Below, in pieces: positions 15,880-24,478 of a stretch of 43,180 nucleotides of DNA; position 1 is the stretch's first letter; each line of letters starts with the position of its first letter. Source of the DNA: Desulfobulbaceae bacterium (GTDB lineage: Bacteria; Desulfobacterota; Desulfobulbia; Desulfobulbales; Desulfocapsaceae); NCBI GenBank assembly GCA_003249645.1, contig QKIH01000081.1, positions 1-43,180 of the forward strand. The letters are read 5' to 3'. Below the pieces are notes generated by a model that was not told the origin of the DNA, searched no databases, and was given only the letters and a program-made list of their open reading frames with translations. The position numbers and the translations under genes are program-made.

Positions 15880-17223
15880 ATGAAAACGTTCAATCTAGTT
15901 AGTCTTGGATGTGCAAAGAACCTGGTTGATTCGGAACTCATGACTGGCAGCCTGTTGTCAGCTGGCTGGCAGATGAAAGAGGATCCGGCAGAGGCTGATG
16001 TTCTTATAGTTAATACCTGTGGTTTTATACAGCCCGCGGTTGAAGAGGCTATTGATGAGATTCTGTCTCTTGCAGAGTATAAAGCAGAAGATGCCAGGCG
16101 TAAACTCGTGGTTACGGGATGTATGGTTCAGCGTTATCAGCAAAAGCTGATGGAAGAACTTCCAGAAGTTGATCTTTGGGTCGGAACGGAAGGACCGGAT
16201 AGATTGGCAATGTATATAGAGCAGATGATTGCAGGTGCACCGGAAGTGCTTCATTTACCAGATAGACGATTGATGAGTGTAGAAATGGAACGTGCCCTGT
16301 CCCATCCTTATTTTAGCTCTTGGTTAAAAATAACTGAAGGATGTGATAATCGATGCAGCTATTGCATGATTCCTTCTATTCGCGGCAAGTTACGCAGTAG
16401 GGAGATAAATGATCTTGTCAAGGAAGCAAAACTTCTTGAAGAAAAGGGTGTTAAGGAACTCAATCTTATCGCGCAGGATCTGACTGCCTATGGTAACGAT
16501 TTATCCACTGATGTGAATCTGCCGATATTGCTTGAGAAGCTAATAGATACAACCTCTATCGATTGGATAAGATTGCTTTATCTTTACCCGAACAGAATAG
16601 ATAGAAGGCTCATTGAGATTATGAAAGGGAGCAGGAGGATTGTTCCATATCTTGATATACCTTTTCAGCATGTCAGTGACGCTGTCCTAAAGAGGATGAA
16701 CCGTAATTATACAGAAAAAGAACTCTATTCTCTGGTTGATCGACTACGAATGGATATCCCTGATTTAGCGCTAAGAACTACATTTTTACTCGGCTTTCCC
16801 GGTGAGACTAAGCAAGATGTTGAGGCGGTTGAACGTTTTATTCGTGACGTACAATTTGATCATTTAGGTGTATTTCCATACGCCAATGAGGAAGGTTGTC
16901 CATCTGAGAGTTACAGTGATCAGATTGATGAAGAAGAAAAATTGATCAGAGTTGATCGCATCTTGTCCCTGCAAAAAGAAATATCAAAGAAAAAATTGCA
17001 ACGCTTCGTAGGAACAACTCAGGATGTTCTGGTTGAAGGAGTAAGTGCTGAGACTGATCTTCTGTTGCAGGGTAGAACCAAATATCAGGCACCGGAAATT
17101 GATGGCTTGGTTTATATAAATGAAGGAATGGTGAACCCCGGTGAAATCATTGAGGTTGAAATCACCGAGGCACACATTTATGACCTGGTAGGCAATGTAA
17201 AGGAACAGAAGCAGATTGATTAA
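15880..17223 (+). CDS. rimO: Ribosomal protein uS12 methylthiotransferase
   Basis: A 447-residue radical-SAM enzyme that methylthiolates an aspartate of ribosomal protein S12. I chose the ATG at 15880 because GAGGTGAG precedes it and the protein then begins at the family motif FNLVSLGCAKNLVDSE. The N-terminal UPF0004 domain carries three cluster cysteines. The radical-SAM motif CDNRCSYC gives Cys155/159/162. A TRAM domain ends the protein (~380-445). Its stop codon abuts the stop of the convergent HU-family gene with no spacer. Confidence 0.95.
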   Translation: MKTFNLVSLGCAKNLVDSELMTGSLLSAGWQMKEDPAEADVLIVNTCGFIQPAVEEAIDEILSLAEYKAEDARRKLVVTGCMVQRYQQKLMEELPEVDLWVGTEGPDRLAMYIEQMIAGAPEVLHLPDRRLMSVEMERALSHPYFSSWLKITEGCDNRCSYCMIPSIRGKLRSREINDLVKEAKLLEEKGVKELNLIAQDLTAYGNDLSTDVNLPILLEKLIDTTSIDWIRLLYLYPNRIDRRLIEIMKGSRRIVPYLDIPFQHVSDAVLKRMNRNYTEKELYSLVDRLRMDIPDLALRTTFLLGFPGETKQDVEAVERFIRDVQFDHLGVFPYANEEGCPSESYSDQIDEEEKLIRVDRILSLQKEISKKKLQRFVGTTQDVLVEGVSAETDLLLQGRTKYQAPEIDGLVYINEGMVNPGEIIEVEITEAHIYDLVGNVKEQKQID

Positions 17224-17505
17224 TTAGCCGCTGACATTTACCTGTTCTCTCAGATCTTTTCCGACTTTAAAAAACGGCAGCTTTTTAGGCTTGACCTTGA
17301 TCTTTTTGCCGGTTTTTGGATTTCTACCTTCATAGGATTCGTACTGTTTAATCACGAAGCTGCCAAAACCTCTGATCTCGATACTCTCTCCCCTTGATAG
17401 GGACTCAATCATTGTATCGATGATGGTGTTAGTTATTGCGGCTGCTTCACGGTGTGGAATTCCTATGTCCTGTGCCAGTGCTTCAATGAGTTCTGATTTG
17501 TTCAT
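17224..17505 (-). CDS. HU/IHF-family DNA-binding protein
   Basis: A 93-residue nucleoid protein. It shows the HU/IHF order: helical dimerisation region (NKSELIEALAQDIGI), the strand GESIEIRGFGSF, and the DNA-intercalating arm around GRNPKTGKKI with its proline. The wording of the strand and arm is closer to IHF beta than to classic HU, but a partner gene would be needed to decide. A 221-base AT-rich spacer with a hairpin lies upstream, between this gene and the pseudouridine synthase. It converges on rimO. Confidence 0.93.
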   Translation of the reverse strand: MNKSELIEALAQDIGIPHREAAAITNTIIDTMIESLSRGESIEIRGFGSFVIKQYESYEGRNPKTGKKIKVKPKKLPFFKVGKDLREQVNVSG

Positions 17506-17587
17506 ACTCTGCTCCTGTTAAAAGGAATACCTTGCTTTTCAGTGCTTGCCCTTTTGGGGCTCTTCTAAAAAAACAAATAAAGTTCAC

Positions 17588-17611
17588 TGGTTATCTAATT
17601 TTAGATAACCA
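17588..17611. repeat. 10-bp inverted repeat upstream of the HU-family gene
   Basis: TGGTTATCTA and TAGATAACCA around a 4-base spacer, about 80-105 bases before the HU-family start and beyond the end of the pseudouridine synthase gene. It could be an operator or a weak AT-rich terminator; there is no clean T-run. Confidence 0.45.
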
Positions 17612-17726
17612 AATGAAATATGCAGTTATTACAAGTGTTTATGCCCATCTCCCTCAATTTGAACAACTCATAAAACCCGTAACTATTCAAATTTAATCAG
17701 CTAATTATGCAATTGTAAAGGAAATT

Positions 17727-18449
17727 TTATAAAAAAATCTTTTTTATGTCGGAGGGGCTTAATTTTCTGGCGTTCCCGAGCGGAAGTTTGTTGAGAGAAA
17801 GTTTGCCGTAAGCGGTCCTTTTAAGGGATGTGACAGGGTGGCCTATGGCTTTAAACATATTTTTAACCTGATGTTTTTTCCCTTCATGAATGGTGATTCT
17901 GCACAGTGATGTGGATGACATCTTTTTTATTAAAGCGACTTTGGCAGGAGCCGTTTTTGCACCGTCAAGTATAATACCGGTTTCGAGCTGCTGAAGTCTT
18001 GCCTTGCCGGGGTGTCCATAGACAACCGCTTCGTAGGTTTTATTCACCTCATGACTCGGATGTTGAATTTTTTGTGCCAATTCGCCATCGTTGGTGAGGA
18101 TCAGTGCTCCCTCTGTATCGAAATCGAGGCGTCCGACAGGGAAAAGTCTTGCATCACAATCTTTAATGAGATCGGTGACAACAGGTCTGCCCTGCGGATC
18201 GGACACTGTTGTGACATATCCTTTGGGTTTGTTGAGCAAATAATAGAACAAGGTTGTTTCAGGTGTAACTGTCTTATTGTCAAATTGGACACGATCAACA
18301 CCTTCTACAACAGTCGTACCTGCAAGGCGAACAACTGTACCGTTAACCTTGACCCGACCTGCAGAAATGTACTCCTCTGCTTTTCTTCTGGAGGCAATAC
18401 CGCATTGAGCAAGATACTTTTGTAATCTAATACTCTCTTTCACAGCCAT
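17727..18449 (-). CDS. RsuA/RluB-family rRNA pseudouridine synthase
   Basis: A 240-residue enzyme that isomerises a specific uridine in ribosomal RNA. An S4 RNA-binding domain (~7-65, LQKYLAQCGIASRRKAEEYI) is followed by the synthase domain. The catalytic aspartate is in FPVGRLDFDTEGALILTNDG, and the later motif is HEGKKHQVKNMFKAIGHPV. Members differ in target (16S or 23S sites); the sequence alone does not settle RsuA, RluB, RluE or RluF. Its start overlaps the end of the UbiD gene by ten bases, so it is translated from the same message. Confidence 0.92.
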   Translation of the reverse strand: MAVKESIRLQKYLAQCGIASRRKAEEYISAGRVKVNGTVVRLAGTTVVEGVDRVQFDNKTVTPETTLFYYLLNKPKGYVTTVSDPQGRPVVTDLIKDCDARLFPVGRLDFDTEGALILTNDGELAQKIQHPSHEVNKTYEAVVYGHPGKARLQQLETGIILDGAKTAPAKVALIKKMSSTSLCRITIHEGKKHQVKNMFKAIGHPVTSLKRTAYGKLSLNKLPLGNARKLSPSDIKKIFL

Positions 18450-20218
18450 TTTTTCGGAATAATACGTCTAATTTTATTATCTACCAGGGACTTGGTTTCA
18501 GCATCGACTTCGAGTACCTCAGTATACCATGGTTTCATTCTGCAATCGAAGACAACAGGTGCAGCAAGACCAACATGAAAACGACGGACACTGGTTGTCG
18601 CTGCATGAATATCGTTGGCAGGTTCAAAGCGAGTAAAGAAAGTCCATAAGAATTCCTGCATTGAAACAGTGGCCTCGTCCGTATTGTCGACCAGCAGGAT
18701 CACCGGCCAGTTAGCTAGTGTTTCAAATGACGCCAGCTTTTGAGCAAGATCCTTGTCCTCCTTATAACTGACACCTTGAACAACTAAAGTACCAGGCAGA
18801 TAAGGGTATGGTTTACTGCAGCCGTGAGGCAGTTCACCAGTAAAGTCTCTTGGCAGTTCGCGAATTTTATCTTTACCTAGTCCCATCATCATCGCTTTCG
18901 AGCCTTTATTAACAGAGGGCCCGGTATAATCCAGGGTATCCTGGCTTACATTGGCGAAGATAAAAAGATCCTGATCCCACTGAATGCGTTCCAGTACATG
19001 GGGCCAGAGTTTTGAAAAATCAGTTACATCAATATCCCCATCGGTAAGAATCAAAAACTTGGAGAGTGAAAGTTGGCCTTCTCCTAAAATTCTCAGACCA
19101 CAGGCAAATGCCTCACGTGGATATCTGTTTGACACTCGTGCGGCAGCCATGCAGTGAAAGCCAGTCTCGCCATAGGTCTTGAGTTCTTTGACGCCCTTCA
19201 TGACTAGAGGAAAAAGCGGACTGAGAAGATCTTGCAGATAATCACCAATGTAGAAGTCTTCCTGTTTAGGACGGCCAACTACCGTGGCAGGGTAAATGGC
19301 ATCCTTTCTGTGATAAAGATGGGAAACCTGAAATATCGGGTAGTCATGGGCTAGCGAATTATAACCGTAATGATCGCCAAATGGGCCTTCCGGTCTGCGA
19401 ATATGCGGAGGAACGGATCCCTTGATAGCGAACTCGGCATTTGCGACTAGATCATGCCCGCCGAGTGGATCTTTTACCATCTTCAGCTTGCAGCCCATTA
19501 CCATGGAGGTAAGCATGAGTTCCGGAATGTCTTCAGGCAGAGGTGCAATTGCTGAAAGCATTAATGCTGGAGGCCCACCGATAAAGAGGGTAAGGGGTAG
19601 AGCCAGATCACGCTTCTCAGCTTCGTAGTAGTGATAGCCGCCGCCTTTATGAATTTGCCAGTGGATGCCGGTTGTCTGGTCGTCATGCTGCTGAATACGA
19701 TACATGCCGAGATTATGGCCGCGGCCATCTGGATGTTCTGTATAGACCAGCGGTAGGGTAACAAACGGCCCTCCATCGCTGTGCCATGATGTCAGCATCG
19801 GCAGGGCGGAAAGCTTCGGGGGCGATTGGCAGTTGTCGAGAATTGGACCCTGAGTTTCTTGTTTGATGCCCATTTTTAGCCCATCAAGGACAAGATTGCG
19901 TCTATCCCAAAGTTTGCCGAAGGACAACGGCATAATTTCTTCAGCGAGTTTGACAATATCCTGGACAAATTGCTGCGGTTTTTTACCAAAAGCCTGTTCA
20001 AGTCGCCTATTGGTGCCGAATAGGTTGGTGGTTACAGGAAACTGAGAACCTTTTACATTGGTAAAAAGAAGAGCAGGTCCGCCTTTGGCGATGACCCGTC
20101 TGTGAATTTCAGCGATCTCAAGATAAGGATCAACTTCTTCATCAATCACCAGAAGATCACCTTCTTTTTTAAGCATGTCAAGATAGCTGCGCAGATCGTG
20201 CAGTTTTCTGTAGCTCAT
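18440..20218 (-). CDS. UbiD-family decarboxylase, menaquinone-biosynthesis type
   Basis: A 592-residue UbiD-family (de)carboxylase, which uses prenylated FMN made by a UbiX partner. The N-terminus LRSYLDMLKKEGDLLVIDEE and the stretch EIHRRVIAKGGPALLF are characteristic. Length near 600 matches the SCO4490-type menaquinone branch, used with futalosine-pathway products, better than the ~490-residue ubiquinone enzyme. Conserved UbiD patterns include IRRPEGPFGDHYGYNS and a late acidic/arginine region. Menaquinone would suit an anaerobic respirer. The start overlaps the stop of the small upstream gene (TAATG). No UbiX or mqn gene is nearby. Confidence 0.9.
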   Translation of the reverse strand: MSYRKLHDLRSYLDMLKKEGDLLVIDEEVDPYLEIAEIHRRVIAKGGPALLFTNVKGSQFPVTTNLFGTNRRLEQAFGKKPQQFVQDIVKLAEEIMPLSFGKLWDRRNLVLDGLKMGIKQETQGPILDNCQSPPKLSALPMLTSWHSDGGPFVTLPLVYTEHPDGRGHNLGMYRIQQHDDQTTGIHWQIHKGGGYHYYEAEKRDLALPLTLFIGGPPALMLSAIAPLPEDIPELMLTSMVMGCKLKMVKDPLGGHDLVANAEFAIKGSVPPHIRRPEGPFGDHYGYNSLAHDYPIFQVSHLYHRKDAIYPATVVGRPKQEDFYIGDYLQDLLSPLFPLVMKGVKELKTYGETGFHCMAAARVSNRYPREAFACGLRILGEGQLSLSKFLILTDGDIDVTDFSKLWPHVLERIQWDQDLFIFANVSQDTLDYTGPSVNKGSKAMMMGLGKDKIRELPRDFTGELPHGCSKPYPYLPGTLVVQGVSYKEDKDLAQKLASFETLANWPVILLVDNTDEATVSMQEFLWTFFTRFEPANDIHAATTSVRRFHVGLAAPVVFDCRMKPWYTEVLEVDAETKSLVDNKIRRIIPKKWL

Positions 20219-20472
20219 TATTCATCCTCCCCATGGTGTTTCTTTCTGGTTTGATCATTGAGAAAGAGGGTGTGATACTCGTGTTCACTGAAATATTTTT
20301 TCATTAGCGCGGTGAACTGACTGACAAAAATATCGATGTCGTCACTGCTGGCTCTATTGGAAAGTTCAGTGCAGAACTCTTCTCGTCCGATTTGACGGAG
20401 AAAGCAGAGAAAAGAAGCTTTATCAAGATCTTCACTCATACCGAAACACATCTGATTAGGTGTTATCTTCAT
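20218..20472 (-). CDS. Small unknown protein coupled to the UbiD gene
   Basis: An 84-residue acidic-basic protein with no membrane span and no motif I recognise. It reads as mostly helical, with DDIDIFVSQFTALMKKYF in the middle and a charged KKHHGEDE end. Its stop codon overlaps the UbiD start (TAATG), so it is translationally coupled and probably real. It lies 15 bases after the YjbQ-family gene, putting all four minus-strand genes in one operon. Confidence 0.65.
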   Translation of the reverse strand: MKITPNQMCFGMSEDLDKASFLCFLRQIGREEFCTELSNRASSDDIDIFVSQFTALMKKYFSEHEYHTLFLNDQTRKKHHGEDE

Positions 20473-20487
20473 TGATATTGTATAAGA

Positions 20488-20898
20488 TTATGGGGTTATT
20501 CTATAAAGAACTTTACGAGTCCTCGGTCCGTCGTATTCACAGAAATAAATTTTTTGCCAGGTACCGAGTACCAGCCTGGAATTTTCTATGAAGACAGTTA
20601 GCGAAGAGCCAGTGAGAGTCGCCATGATATGGGAAGGAGAATTGCCTTCAAGATGACGGTATCCAAGATTAAGGGGCACTATTTCTTTCAGTCCTTTAAT
20701 AATATCATCTCTAACGTCCGGATCGGCACCCTCATTAATGGTAAGCCCGGCGGTAGTATGCGGATTAAAGATAAAACAGATGCCGTCAGTAATACCGGAA
20801 GCAGAAACAGCAGCCTGGATTTTAGGAGTAATGTCAATTAGCTCCATGGCCTTTCCAGTTTTCACTTCTATCGGACCCTGCATAACGTTTTTATCCAT
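20488..20898 (-). CDS. YjbQ/UPF0047-family protein
   Basis: A 136-residue protein with the family hallmarks NPHTTAGLTINEGADPDVRDD, a PSHIMATLTGSS stretch and the ending LGTWQKIYFCEYDGPR. The conserved histidines and acidic residues form a metal site in solved members; weak thiamin-phosphate-synthase activity has been reported for some. I chose the ATG at 20898-20896 because the family N-terminus starts just after it. The open frame runs 69 codons further upstream, but that part is hydrophobic, Cys/Phe-rich and looks non-coding. The ribosome site is weak. It heads the four-gene minus-strand operon. Confidence 0.88.
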   Translation of the reverse strand: MDKNVMQGPIEVKTGKAMELIDITPKIQAAVSASGITDGICFIFNPHTTAGLTINEGADPDVRDDIIKGLKEIVPLNLGYRHLEGNSPSHIMATLTGSSLTVFIENSRLVLGTWQKIYFCEYDGPRTRKVLYRITP

Positions 20899-21123
20899 AT
20901 CTAATAATTGTTCAGTGGCGATATTTAATAAATAATGAAAATGGCAATTGCAAACAATATAGCAGAACTTTGAAGAATGCCGGAAAAAAAATAGTAGTTT
21001 TTTCGACTGAGCCAGGAATGGGAATTGATTGTGAACGGCAGAGTGCAGTATAAAAAGGCACAATGGTACAAAATCATTTATGAATATGCAAAATTCTTTT
21101 GACACAACATCGGTGTTCTTCGC

Positions 21124-21154
21124 TTGACATCATGACATAAGGAAATAGTATAAC
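21124..21154 (+). promoter_or_regulatory. Candidate promoter for aroK-aroC-glgA
   Basis: TTGACA (21124-21129) is a perfect -35. TAGTAT (21146-21151, 16-base spacer) or TATAAC (21149-21154, 19-base spacer) serves as the -10, about 20 bases before the aroK start. Confidence 0.55.
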
Positions 21155-21173
21155 TAGCTGGAAAAGAGGCAAA

Positions 21174-21719
21174 ATGAAAAATTTATTTTTTCTTATCGGT
21201 TACCGAGCCGTCGGCAAAACGACCATCGGCAGGTTGCTGGCTAAGGAATTAGACTTGCAGTTCACAGATACTGACAGGCTGGTTGAACTGCAGGTAGGAA
21301 AGACTATCGCTTCGCTTGTCGAAGAGGCAGGATGGGATGGCTTTCGTGAAGTTGAAAAAGATGTCCTGCAGCGGACTGCTGGGCTGAGTAACGCTCTTGT
21401 TTCCACTGGCGGCGGTGCCGTCCTGCATGGAGATGTCTGGCAGGAACTCAAGAAATCTTCCGGTATAATCTGGCTGTACGCTGAGCCCGGAATTATTCTT
21501 TCCCGTCTGAGTCAGGATGATAAAACACAGAGTCAGCGGCCTTCACTGTCAGGTAAAGGTGTTTTTGCTGAGATAGAAACAATACTGCATGAGCGCATGC
21601 CGCTTTACTCTGCACTGGCAGATTTTTCAGTGGATACCGCTTCAATGACTATTGATCAGGCTGTAAAGGAAATTTCCAGGTGGTGCAGAGACAAAACAAT
21701 GCGATCAGGTGATGAATAA
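21174..21719 (+). CDS. aroK: Shikimate kinase
   Basis: A 181-residue P-loop kinase that phosphorylates shikimate. Walker A is GYRAVGKTT near residue 9, the shikimate-binding Asp pair is in FTDTDRLVE, FREVE follows, and the second shikimate motif is STGGGAV. The lid arginine is in SQRPSL. The stop overlaps the start of aroC (TAATG), and both act in the shikimate pathway, so they form a translationally coupled pair. AAGAGG precedes the ATG. Confidence 0.94.
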   Translation: MKNLFFLIGYRAVGKTTIGRLLAKELDLQFTDTDRLVELQVGKTIASLVEEAGWDGFREVEKDVLQRTAGLSNALVSTGGGAVLHGDVWQELKKSSGIIWLYAEPGIILSRLSQDDKTQSQRPSLSGKGVFAEIETILHERMPLYSALADFSVDTASMTIDQAVKEISRWCRDKTMRSGDE

Positions 21720-22801
21720 TGGCAGGGAATACATTCGGCAAAGCGTTTAAAGTAACAACCTGGGGAGAGTCCCATGGCACAGGTGTGGGGGCTGTTATTG
21801 ACGGATGTCCTCCGGGGATCGTTCTTGATCTGGAGGATTTGCAGAATGAAATGGCCAGAAGAAAACCCGGTCAGGGCGGGGCGTCAACGACAAGAAAAGA
21901 GCCTGATAAACTCGAAATTATGTCAGGTGTCTTTACGCTCCCTGGTGAAGAAATGCCGCGAACAACAGGCACGCCGATTTCTCTTGTCATCTATAATAAA
22001 GATGCCCACTCAAAATCCTATGATCACTTGCGGGATATCTTCCGGCCTGGACATGGAGATATTACTTATATGGCGAAATACGGACTTCGTGACCATCGCG
22101 GCGGCGGCCGTTCGTCTGCCCGTGAGACAGCTGCCAGGGTTGCGGCGGGAGCGATCGCAAAACAGGTACTTGCCTCTTTTGATATGGATGTGTGTGCTTA
22201 TACAGTTGCGTTGGGTGGTATCCGGGCTGAAAAACGTAATCTTGGTGAGATAACGAAAAATGCGTATTACTGTCCTGATAAGGTTGCGGCAAAAAAGATG
22301 GATGAAAGGATCAAGCAGGTGCGCAGCAATGGCGATACGGTTGGAGGGATTGTTGAAATAGTTGCACAATGTCCACCTGGACTTGGTGAGCCTGTTTTTG
22401 ATAAACTTGAGGCAGAGCTTGCCCATGGTCTCATGTCAATTGGGGCCGTAAAAGGTGTGGAAATTGGTGCAGGTTTTGCGGTTGCAGATATGCTCGGTTC
22501 GGAAAATAACGATGTCATTACACCTGAAGGTTATGCCAGTAATAATGCTGGTGGGATTCTGGCCGGGATTTCAAACGGTGAGCAGTTGGTAATACGGGTA
22601 GCGATAAAGCCGATACCATCTATCGCCAAAGAACAGCATACGGTTAACTTAAGAAACGAAGAGGTGTCGCTGAAAATTGGTGGCCGTCATGACATTTCCG
22701 CTATTCCCAGAGTGATTCCGGTTTGTGAAGCAATGGTGCGGCTGACGCTGGTTGATCATCTCTTAAGACACTTAGGACCTTATGAGGAAGAAGAATACTG
22801 A
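21719..22801 (+). CDS. aroC: Chorismate synthase
   Basis: A 360-residue FMN-dependent enzyme that makes chorismate from EPSP, the last step of the shikimate pathway and the branch point to aromatic amino acids and menaquinone. Signature stretches are TTWGESHGTGVGAVIDGCPPG, FRPGHGDITYMAKYG and DHRGGGRSSARETAARVA. Length matches the family. It is coupled to aroK at its start, and its end overlaps the start of glgA by 20 bases in another frame. Confidence 0.98.
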   Translation: MAGNTFGKAFKVTTWGESHGTGVGAVIDGCPPGIVLDLEDLQNEMARRKPGQGGASTTRKEPDKLEIMSGVFTLPGEEMPRTTGTPISLVIYNKDAHSKSYDHLRDIFRPGHGDITYMAKYGLRDHRGGGRSSARETAARVAAGAIAKQVLASFDMDVCAYTVALGGIRAEKRNLGEITKNAYYCPDKVAAKKMDERIKQVRSNGDTVGGIVEIVAQCPPGLGEPVFDKLEAELAHGLMSIGAVKGVEIGAGFAVADMLGSENNDVITPEGYASNNAGGILAGISNGEQLVIRVAIKPIPSIAKEQHTVNLRNEEVSLKIGGRHDISAIPRVIPVCEAMVRLTLVDHLLRHLGPYEEEEY

Positions 22802-24437
22802 TTCTGATAACAAATCAGTTGGCCAGCCGATGAAAAACATCTGGATGGTAACCCGTGAATACGGCAATCTGGCTGGTGCCGGCGGTGTTCGTGATATGGT
22901 CCGTCAGCTGTCAGTCAACCTGGCCAAGTGGCATGGTCGTACGGTCTCGGTAGTGATGCCGCTTTACGGATTTATGGACCTCGAACGCCTTGGCTTCGCA
23001 CCGGTTCATGATCCTCTGTATATGAACCGACAGCTGGCTTTCGCTGTACAGATGAACTTCCCTTTTAATGAAAGAACAGAACATGTTGAGGTCTTTTCAC
23101 TAACCGATAAACGAGTGACAGTATATGGCTTGTTCAGTGAGCGTTTTTCAGAGAAAAAGGATGTCTATGTCTATCAGGAAGAAGATGAACAGCTTGATGC
23201 CTGGAAGGTAAAAGGTTCAGGCCATCAGGATTATTTTGCCATGAATATCCTGCTGCAAAAAGGCGCTTTGGAGCTCATCATGCATCTTGGTGAAAGACCT
23301 GATGTCATTCATTGTCATGACGGGCATACAGCTGTGCTGCCGGTTATGATTGATGAACTCCCCGGATATAGTACATATTTTCGATCAACCGGTTCAGTGC
23401 TCTCCATTCATAATGCAGGGTTCGGCTATCATCAGGAAGTTGCCGACCTTCCATTTGCCCAGACCATTACCGGGCTTACCTGGAAGACTGTGCAGTCCAG
23501 TCTTCTTGGCGGGAAGTTTGATCCATTTGTCTGTGCAGCAGGTCATGCTGTCATCAATGCGGTCAGCGAGAATTATGCTCATGAACTGCAGCATACCGAT
23601 GCTGACCGGATGACCGGCTGGCTCGGTCATGAGCTCCTGCAGCGAGGGGTCATCTTTGAAGGGGTTACCAATGGCATCGATCCTTCCGAATATAATCCTT
23701 CCGAGCATGAAAAAGTCGGTATTGCCGCGTCCTATTCCATAGAAGCGCAAGAACTCGAAGGGAAAAAAGCATGTAAGCAAGAGTTGATCAGGCTGCTTGA
23801 TGGGGCCCACGGCCTTCCGGCTGCCCAGTACGGCTACCTTGATAATACCCCTGAAGTTCCGCTGTTCACTTTTATCGGACGGCTTAATGAGCAGAAGGGC
23901 GTTGATGTTTTGTTGCCTGCTGTGAGTAATTATCTCAGTCAGAATAAGCCTGGTCAATTCGTTATTCTGGGTTCCGGTGAACGGTATTTTGAAAATCAGT
24001 TTCATGGGATCGCTAATAATCCTATTTTTCAGGGACGTGTCTGTTTCCTGCAGGGTTTTTCTCCGGCTCTAGCCAATCAAGTGTATGCGGCAGGTGATTT
24101 TTTTCTCATCCCGTCCCGATTTGAACCGTGCGGGCTGACAGATTTTATCGCGCAGCTTTTCGGTAATCTGCCTATCGTCCATCTGATAGGCGGGCTGGTG
24201 AAGGTTTCTGATGGGGAGACCGGATTCGGCTATGGAGATAATTCTCCAGATGGTCTGATGAAAACGATGATGAGAGCAGCGGATGTGTTTACGCAGCCGG
24301 AGCAGATTAGCATTATGCAGAAAAACGCTAAACGTCTTATCGATCAGGAATATAACTGGTCGATTGTTATGAAGAAATATCTTGATCTGTATAACAAGGC
24401 GGCTGTATTGAACAGTCGTACTCATTTGACGGTGTAA
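22782..24437 (+). CDS. glgA: Glycogen synthase-like GT5 glycosyltransferase
   Basis: A 551-residue GT-B glycosyltransferase, probably making alpha-1,4-glucan from a nucleotide-glucose donor. The C-terminal domain is clear: FIGRLNEQKGVDVLLPA, then SRFEPCGLTDFIAQLFG and PIVHLIGGLVKVSDG. The N-terminal half has VIHCHDGHTAVLPV, the counterpart of the HDWH site. The usual KTGGL donor-binding loop is replaced by AGAGGV (31-36), so the lysine is absent. The start at 22782 has AGGA upstream and overlaps aroC; the ATG at 22830 has no ribosome site. A storage-glucan role is supported by gap next door but not proven. Confidence 0.85.
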   Translation: MRKKNTDSDNKSVGQPMKNIWMVTREYGNLAGAGGVRDMVRQLSVNLAKWHGRTVSVVMPLYGFMDLERLGFAPVHDPLYMNRQLAFAVQMNFPFNERTEHVEVFSLTDKRVTVYGLFSERFSEKKDVYVYQEEDEQLDAWKVKGSGHQDYFAMNILLQKGALELIMHLGERPDVIHCHDGHTAVLPVMIDELPGYSTYFRSTGSVLSIHNAGFGYHQEVADLPFAQTITGLTWKTVQSSLLGGKFDPFVCAAGHAVINAVSENYAHELQHTDADRMTGWLGHELLQRGVIFEGVTNGIDPSEYNPSEHEKVGIAASYSIEAQELEGKKACKQELIRLLDGAHGLPAAQYGYLDNTPEVPLFTFIGRLNEQKGVDVLLPAVSNYLSQNKPGQFVILGSGERYFENQFHGIANNPIFQGRVCFLQGFSPALANQVYAAGDFFLIPSRFEPCGLTDFIAQLFGNLPIVHLIGGLVKVSDGETGFGYGDNSPDGLMKTMMRAADVFTQPEQISIMQKNAKRLIDQEYNWSIVMKKYLDLYNKAAVLNSRTHLTV

Positions 24438-24478
24438 AGCTGTAAATTCTTTGTACCTTCAACCAAAAGGAGAATAAA

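Noticed and set aside
20899..21105. N-terminal 69-residue extension of the YjbQ-family protein
   Set aside because: The family N-terminus begins after the internal ATG; the extension is Phe/Cys-rich and overlaps the promoter region of aroK on the other strand.
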